DNA of 64,000 nucleotides. Source: Branchiostoma floridae (lineage: Eukaryota > Chordata > Leptocardii > Amphioxiformes > Branchiostomatidae). The translations under genes were made by a program, and so were the position numbers. The stretch is taken from assembly GCF_000003815.2 (NCBI RefSeq), contig NC_049980.1:21535198-21599197 (forward strand). Direction: 5' to 3'. Positions 57,752 through 64,000 of the stretch are shown here, piece after piece. Position 1 is the first letter of the stretch, and every line of letters begins with the position of its first letter. The notes below the pieces were generated by a model that saw only the letters and a list, made by a program, of their open reading frames with translations, searched no databases and was not told the DNA's origin.

Positions 57752-60640
57752 TGAGACAGTATTGTACTCTTCATCCCCTGATTTCTAAGGAAACTATCTT
57801 GTTGAATAGTTTTTTGTAGTACAACTAGCTGTAGTAGAGGTAGTATTTGTAACAGCATATTGTGAGATGTGCGGCAGCTTTTGCAATTGTATGGGTGCCA
57901 TCCTGTTGAATCATGCTACCTCACAACCAGTAACTTCATCAGCTTTACAAATCTGAGTCTTACTATACATCTTTGTTCTAGTCCTGCAGTGATCCAAGTG
58001 AGACAATGTTAAAAGATGCTTAATTTCCTAGACATGCTGTCCTTGGCACAACAGATCTGACTTTGAAACATGACACCTTATTCTTTGACACAAGAGTCTG
58101 AATTTCAAACATAACACCTTCTTGCACTTAAACTTGCCACAAAAACAAAGACTGCGTTTTGTTGAGCAATGTGTGCCTTCTTATTTGTTAGTGTTGACCA
58201 TGATGGTGCTTGATGTTGATGATAATGACATACTAAGTACATGTATGCTGAAAACCATTTGAATGTTGGAGCTGAGTAACAAGTTAGTCAGACTGTATGG
58301 CGTTTTTTTTTCTTACTTACCCAAAGACGACTACAGGTGCTATTTTTCTTATTTAACCCAAAGACTCCTACAAAAATACTTTGTAGTTGATTTCAGAGAT
58401 GTAATGTAGACGGTGAACCAGGCAGAAGCTTTACCTACATTCTATGTGTGTTCTTGTACATTTACAGATCTATGCTACCTAGATGTCTGCCACAATCATG
58501 TTACATTCAGAAAATAAAAATTCTTGGTAAGAATAATTCTTGACAAATGATGTTCAGATTTGACATAAAAGCATTAATGCATATTTTTCTACATATTTAT
58601 ACTGCAGTATCAAAATGATTTATCAGATTTCCAGTAAGAGATTCAAATAGTACAGTGTACATCTAGCCTTCCCCAGACAGCATGGTCATACAGTAAAGCC
58701 TTCAGAATATGATAAGGATACAGACTTTTCATGTCAAGAAAGCCACGTGGTAGTTGACCACAGCAATAATGATTAGTAATAGATTTTATATTTGCATCTA
58801 GTAGAAGTATTGTTGTGCACTTCTCCATTCTTTTTCAATGCCTTTTTGAAATAAAATTATCTGCACTTCTTTCTCATCCTGGGCATTGTTTTTTTTTGTT
58901 CTCAGTAGACTTTTTTTTGGTCTTGGTAACAGCAATCAGTTAATGTATGCAATCTCAAATGTGCCCAGCTTCCGAGTGTCTGTGACAGACTTGCTAGTAT
59001 TTGGAACACATCGATAATTTGATATGAAAACAGCAACATTTGGCGTTTCCTGTTTGCTAGACGCTTGGTTATTGAGTCTGTCACATTTTCCCAGGAGTGG
59101 AACTGAGGACTACATATGGCTGGTTGACATTGGTTTCTGTCCTGTTTTCCTGGACTACTAGCTGTAGTTTTGTCTGGTCACAAATGAAGGCATATCAGGG
59201 TACAAGGAACACAGGCTGACAACTCATCCAGTAGTCGAAGAGTTCTGAGAAAGGGCGGTCGAATAGAGCTCCCAACACGACACCCTCGATTGCCTGATTG
59301 ATCCACATACACCCATCTTCGTTCCTTTTGTTTACACGTCCCTCTGGGCTGTTCATGACTTGCCATCGTTCCCAGTGATTTCCTTTTTAACGGCACCGAA
59401 TGTGGCCAAAAGAATATTGGGAATGCAGTAAGAATTTCTAGAACACGCTACGAATTCCCAGGAATAGAAAATAATTTTCATTCTGACGGCATTCCTTCTC
59501 GTGTGAAGGGGATATAAGGTCCATTTGGAATTCCCACTCGGAATGGCCCCGAATGTTAATCTCCAAGCAGATTACCCGAATGTGGCACGAATTTTGCAAA
59601 TACTTCATTCCGGCTGGTTCTGCTTGATTCCTGCTAATTCGGTTTCAGTGTGAAGGCCCTATAAAGCGCGGGATCAGGTGAGAAGAATTGTGCAGTAACG
59701 TTTGGTGGCAAGGATGCCTAGCCTGGTATCCAGCCGTAATATAGCTCCCGAGACTCGGGAGCTATATTACGGCTGGATACCAGGCTAAAGGATGCTGGCG
59801 AAGAAACGGGATGGGTGGGAGATGATTCTGCTGGTCCTGTAAGTAACGACACTCGTCATGCAGGCATCAGGCGAGGTCGCAAATCAAATGGATTGACGAC
59901 CTCAGGTTGGTGCTGCGGCAAAGGCGGCTGATAGCTTAGGCAATCTCGTATCTCCCAATTTGATTTGCGTTTCCTTTGGACTTAGTACAACTCTCCGTTA
60001 TTCCCTTAGAAGACGGCCTGTTAAAGAACCACATGCATGTAGAAAACGAAATACACTTTGTCCTAGAGTGTTCACTGTACAATGATCTACGCAATACATT
60101 CGTTAATGCTACGCATGTAGATCAGAAATGTGCACACTTTAAATAACGAAGGAAGATATGTTCAAATATGTCATCATCTGACCACGATATTCTGGAAGTT
60201 CATCTACAAATGTTTTAGGAAGAGAGAAGATGCATGTAAACTATAGTATATGTATAACTTTGCGTTTACTGCCTTTTGTACCAAACTGACTGCATTTAGC
60301 CCCAATGGGACATGGATATGCAATAAACTTCATTGTCATTGTCCTTGTTAATGCTGGAAGGACGCAAGCAGCTCTGTACACCGTTTTTGTAGGACGCCCC
60401 AGGTTGGTCCTCCAACAGATGCCTCATCAATGGCAGAAGAGGGACGACCAGGTTTGGGACCTTCTGTGCAAGTGGACTCATTTAATTTCTCCTCTGGACG
60501 TCACGGGAAGACGCCAACCAATCCAGCCGTGTTGTGCTTTGGTCGCTCCCCTAAGGTGCGCTTCCTGCCAACACGACGTGTTTGCAAGCAGAGCGACCAA
60601 AGTACAACATGGCTGGACTCCAGGCTAGCACAGACGCGCT
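57752..60640. other. MYDGF 3' region and spacer
   Basis: The AT-rich first kilobase probably holds the 3' UTR of the exon-D transcript. A near-perfect hairpin lies at about 59718-59788 (TGGTATCCAGCCGTAATATA and its inverse). ATCTCCAAGCAGAT at 59560 belongs to a dispersed short palindrome also seen near 3987 and 61547. An open frame at 60430-60642 (MAEEGRPGLGPSVQ, later NPAVLCFGRSPKVRFLP) could be an exon but was not recognised and has no partner. Confidence 0.45.
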
Positions 60641-60999
60641 GACTCCGCACTTTTGTTTTGCCGGAAATTTTCCACCCTATAAAGATAATACTATGTGTAA
60701 ACGGTACAAACTCAAGTGCATTATCATTCGAATTTCTGATTCATCAACAAAATTGACACAATATTCATCTCACAACATATCTTATTGTTGCTATATGCTG
60801 GTATAATGCGCCCGTTGCGCCGCATTAAAGTACTGTGACGATGGCAAGGGACTATCTATTTGTACGTTTGCATGTTGTCGCACTAACTAAGGTGAAAGCA
60901 AGAAAAACACTAACGTTAACGGGACCGAAGTGGGAAAGTATGAAAGAAGTGACCATCTGGATAGTCTCGTAATTTTGGATTGGAGGCAAAAAAGGTACA

Positions 61000-61099
61000 N
61001 NNNNNNNNNNNNNNNNNNNNNNNNNNNNNNNNNNNNNNNNNNNNNNNNNNNNNNNNNNNNNNNNNNNNNNNNNNNNNNNNNNNNNNNNNNNNNNNNNNN
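61000..61099. other. Assembly gap (100 N)
   Basis: A run of 100 N inside the duplicated promoter-like block. Confidence 0.99.
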
Positions 61100-61349
61100 A
61101 GGGATGCTGTAGCTGTTTGATCTCTCTACTGAGCACTCTCGAGCTGTGGTTTTTGACGCCGAGTTTTCTATTGTGTCAGTCAGTGCCAGGTTTTATTTTT
61201 GTAAACCAGCAAAAAGTCAACGTTGTAACAAAAAGAAACATTGACAAAATAGAGGGTCAGACATCGTAATTATCTTTCCGAATCTTGGTCTATATTATGG
61301 GTTCAACCGGGTGTAAGTGGTGTAACGGACTACCTGGTTAATATCTCAG

Positions 61350-61350
61350 A

Positions 61351-61382
<32 letters not shown>

Positions 61383-61442
61383 GATAGATAGATAGATAGA
61401 TAGATATGTGTGTGTGTGTGTGTATATATATGTATATATATA
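61350..61442. repeat. Compound microsatellite AT / GATA / GT
   Basis: An (AT)n run is followed by about seven GATA units, about nine GT units and another (AT)n run. Confidence 0.9.
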
Positions 61443-61546
61443 TGGCCGTTCAAGCCTAGTAGTTCAAGCCGGCTGCCGGCGATTTTGGGCCAACTGTAAC
61501 GTTACATACCAAACATGCCAAAGACAAGCGACGACATTTCTGTAAT

Positions 61547-61799
61547 CTCCAAGCAGATCCTACGGTAGCATAAGATAGTATCAAAAGCTGGCAGAGGAGT
61601 GAAGCTGGCTCCAAGCAGACCCTACGGTAGCATAAGATAGTATCAAAAGCTGGCAGAGGAGTGAAGCTGGCTTAGGAGTGTGTTTGGCCATGTTTCCAGG
61701 CTCATGTTTCTACATGGCAAATGGACACCTCTTGGCTGACTACACTCCTTGCTTGGCCAGTTTGGTACTATTTTATGCTATTGTAGGATCTGCTTGGTC
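61547..61799. repeat. MITE with long terminal inverted repeats and an internal tandem duplication
   Basis: The left end CTCCAAGCAGATCCTACGGT, continuing AGCATAAGATAGTA, is inverted at the right end (TACTATTTTATGC, then TAGGATCTGCTTGG). The left arm, including AAAGCTGGCAGAGGAGTGAA, is duplicated in tandem (about 61549-61610 and 61610-61672). No coding sequence. Confidence 0.75.
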
Positions 61800-62006
61800 T
61801 ATTTTCCCGACCTGAGGTAACCTAGTACAAGCTCCTCCTGCCTGTGACGTTTTTACCATAAATGGCCTTGAGGCGTGACTACAGCCTGGCCCGGGAGAGC
61901 TCAAGGGAGACGTTGATTGACAGCATGCCCCCGAGCTGTGACCCTAGGAATAGGGAATTCCTAAAAGGAAACTCTAGCCCTCTTCAACTTCATTGTTTTC
62001 CTGAAA

Positions 62007-63573
62007 ATGGCCAAGTTCCCGTATGGTAGGGATTTTTTGGGGGATAAAGAGTTTGGAAAGATTTTGAAGACATCGCGAAGACAGGCTCCAAAGTTATATG
62101 CTGTGAAGGATGTTGTTGGGAGGAGAGGAGGCAAGGCAAAGTCTGGGTGAGTTGCTCCACATGGCACTTTCTTTATCAGGAACACGTGACCACCCTTCTA
62201 CTATCAGAATATTAAGAGTACTTGAAATCTTTGGCTCTTTCACGGTGATGTTAGCGAAATATTGTAGTCTAGGACTGTATACAACTAGTACTGTATGTAC
62301 TTGTTGAAGAAAAGGTAAGATATTTAGCAGCGCGGTAGATGTTTGCATCTATAAAAGAAAAATCATTGTGTAAGTAGATACAAGGTGTTAGAGGGGAACA
62401 GCTGTAGACTATAGCTTCTTCATTGTGTACTTAACATAATGATCTGTACCTTATGACTCTGCCTTTGAAACGAAATGATTAGAAGCAAACACAAGAAGTG
62501 TCTTCTCTATGTTTGTCTTTCATTGCACTTCCTTTAAATTCGAATATGTACAAATCCAAAAATATACATATGCATAGAAACCTAACATTACTTTCACCAA
62601 GACACACACAATCTCTACATCAGTGTAAAACTAATAAGAGCTTCTATTTACTTCCAGGTACAGGTGAAGTGGGCAGGGAAATGGCCTGGAAGGCAGCACT
62701 CTTGGGTTCCTCTTGAGGAAAACCCAGAGCTAGAAGCCTTCCTACATCACTATAGGGAGGCAACTGCTCTGGGTAGGGGGGGAACCCAAGAGGAAAGCGA
62801 GGTCCTACAGTACCTCAAAACCGCCATTTCTGCTGCCCTCGGGGAAGGGAGCCACAGAGCTGGCCAGTACAGCCCCACGGCCAGCCTGACCATCCCCTTC
62901 CCACGAAGAGATTTTGACAAGGTACTTATATTCAATATTACTAATATATGTACTTAGTCTCACTTTTACTATGAAACAGTCAATTCAAGTTCATACAATA
63001 TCTCCCGCTATGTCCTTCACAAGGAGCTTTGCCATCTTCTTCAAGGTTTTTTTTTTCATTTCAGTACTTTCGGCCCCTGAAGATCATTGGGAGGAAGCCA
63101 AAGGGGTCAGGACAGCCTGAAACCTTTACATGCCATGCCACAGAGCTGAATCCTGTTCTTGGAGGAGGCTGGTGGAAGAAGGCCCTGAAGACCTCTTCAG
63201 CCATCCAGGTCAACACTGTCCGTGTCAACTGGGGTTACAAACCTGTCACAAGGTTTGACCACACAAAATGCCCCAGGTGTACACACAAAGGAGCGGAAAG
63301 ATTGCGGCCATCAACATGCACCCCAGAGGTATGTCAGCTATTTACAAATAGAAATGATTGTATATACAATACCACAATGACAACAGGTCATTAATCATAT
63401 TGGTCATGTATAGCTGAATCAATGCACTATGTTGTCATTACAAATGTAACATAGATGCTCCTATGTAACAACGTCAATACATTTATGTGTTTACAGGAAG
63501 TACAACATATTGACAATGGCTGGTTAACCCTTGGGCTGACAAGGGAACTTATCAACACTCTTCATCCCAAGAG
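62007..63573 (+). CDS. Unrecognised gene with a chromodomain-like segment (partial model)
   Basis: Probable exons: 62007-62146 (MAKFPYGRDFLGDKEFGKIL, later KLYAVKDVVGRRGGKAKS), 62658-62921 (VQVKWAGKWPGRQHSWVPLE, later YLKTAISAALGEG), 63065-63328 (YFRPLKIIGRKPKG, GGGWWKKALK, CPRCTHKGAERL) and 63497-63573 (EVQHIDNGWLTLGLTRELIN). LYAVKDVVGRRG plus VQVKWAGKW plus SWVP resembles a chromodomain (YxVExIlxxR, YLVKWxGY, tWEP) with its aromatic positions. CPRC could be half of a zinc site. Exons 2 to 4 join in phase; exon 1 ends two bases out of phase with exon 2, so a small exon may be missing. The last exon meets either a donor (GAG|GTGAGG) or a stop. I know no family with this order. It could be a domesticated transposon gene. 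Confidence 0.45.
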
Positions 63574-63668
63574 GTGAGGTATTGATCAAAACCAACAATC
63601 TTTCATGAAAAGAACTGAGAGAGAGAGGCTTTAATCTATCCTCATGTAACTACTAAAAATGTCTTGAG

Positions 63669-63946
63669 TTAAGAATCATCCTCATCCTCGTCTTCGAACA
63701 TTTCTGGCACATCTTCCTGCTCATCTTCCAGCTCATCTTCCTGCTCATCTTCCAGCTCATCTTCCTGCTCATCTTCCTGCTCATCTTCCTGCTCATCTTC
63801 TTGCTCATCTTCTTGCTCATCTTCCTGCTCATCTTCCTGCTCATCTTCCTGCTCATCTTCCTGCTCATCTTCTTGCTCATCTTCCTGCTCATCTTCCTGC
63901 TCATCTTCCTGCTCATCCTCCTGTCTATCTTGTGCAGTTCTCTCCT
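63669..63946 (-). CDS. Possible last exon with acidic EDEQ repeat
   Basis: On the minus strand an acceptor-like TTTGCAG opens a frame beginning ERTAQDRQ. It continues with about 17 copies of the four-residue unit EDEQ (a few EDEL) and ends DVPEMFEDEDEDDS and stop. At the DNA level it is a 12-bp minisatellite (CATCTTCCTGCT). It could be the 3' end of a gene beyond the window, or a repeat with a chance open frame. The gene at 62007-63573 points toward it. Confidence 0.35.
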
Positions 63947-64000
63947 CTGCAAAGTTAAAACAACACAAATTTAGTGTGTGAATGAAGTGACATATCTCTG

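Larger units (their letters stand above)
60645..61540 (+). repeat. Diverged duplicate of the ankyrin/MYDGF divergent promoter region
   Basis: Blocks shared in the same order with 51140-51990 include TTGTTGCTATATGCTGGT, GGGACTATCTATTTGTACGT, AGGGATGCTGT, CTGAGCACTCTCGAGCT and AAGACAA/AAGACAAGC near the end. The copy is interrupted by the 61000-61099 gap and by a microsatellite. It is a direct, not inverted, duplication about 9.5 kb away. Confidence 0.75.

Overview
The window is invertebrate-deuterostome nuclear DNA, most likely from a lancelet (Branchiostoma). The genes are split into many short exons with GT-AG introns. Introns and spacers are full of small hairpin (MITE-like) elements, TA-rich microsatellites and scattered TAACGTTA-type words. 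The protein set (PIK3C3, an alpha-2-macroglobulin-family protein, an ANKRA2/RFXANK relative, MYDGF) is that of a chordate-like animal. The species call is inference; no search was possible. There are two assembly gaps (27129-27238 and 61000-61099).

Layout. 1-4444: repeat-rich DNA without a secure gene. 4445-14134 (minus): a complete PIK3C3/VPS34 lipid kinase gene; 22 coding exons join in frame to 887 codons. 14135-18136: the PIK3C3 upstream region, a 1.4-kb octamer-rich repeat, and the 3' region of the next gene. 18137-39509 (minus): a complete thioester protein of the alpha-2-macroglobulin (A2M) family; 38 exon positions join in frame to about 1855 codons. 39510-43437: its promoter, a second copy of the octamer-rich repeat and a SINE-like element. 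43438-49444 (minus): an ANKRA2/RFXANK-type ankyrin gene. About 51.1-52.2 kb: a probable divergent promoter. 52177-57751 (plus): MYDGF. 57752-61.9 kb: spacer with a diverged second copy of that divergent promoter region. 62007-63573 (plus): fragments of an unrecognised gene with a chromodomain-like segment. 63669-63946 (minus): a possible last exon with an acidic 12-bp repeat.

The main discovery is exon-level diversification in two neighbouring genes. The A2M-type gene has two tandem pairs of alternative exons in the bait region. The members of each pair are in the same phase and are separated by only 55 and 34 nt, so they should be mutually exclusive and give at least four bait combinations. 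The same protein has three polyproline stretches, an RRKR site, a His at the position of the C3 catalytic His, and a C-terminal NTR/C345C-like domain that vertebrate A2M lacks. MYDGF has one same-phase internal exon pair (58 nt apart) and four alternative last exons. All four last exons keep an xEL-type C-terminus (HEEL or HTEL), so eight isoforms are possible.

The four main genes have unrelated roles (endosomal lipid kinase, secreted protease trap/complement-like factor, nuclear ankyrin adaptor, secretory-pathway growth factor), and nothing suggests they work together. Exon edges were set by hand from GT-AG signals, reading phase and protein similarity, without RNA data.
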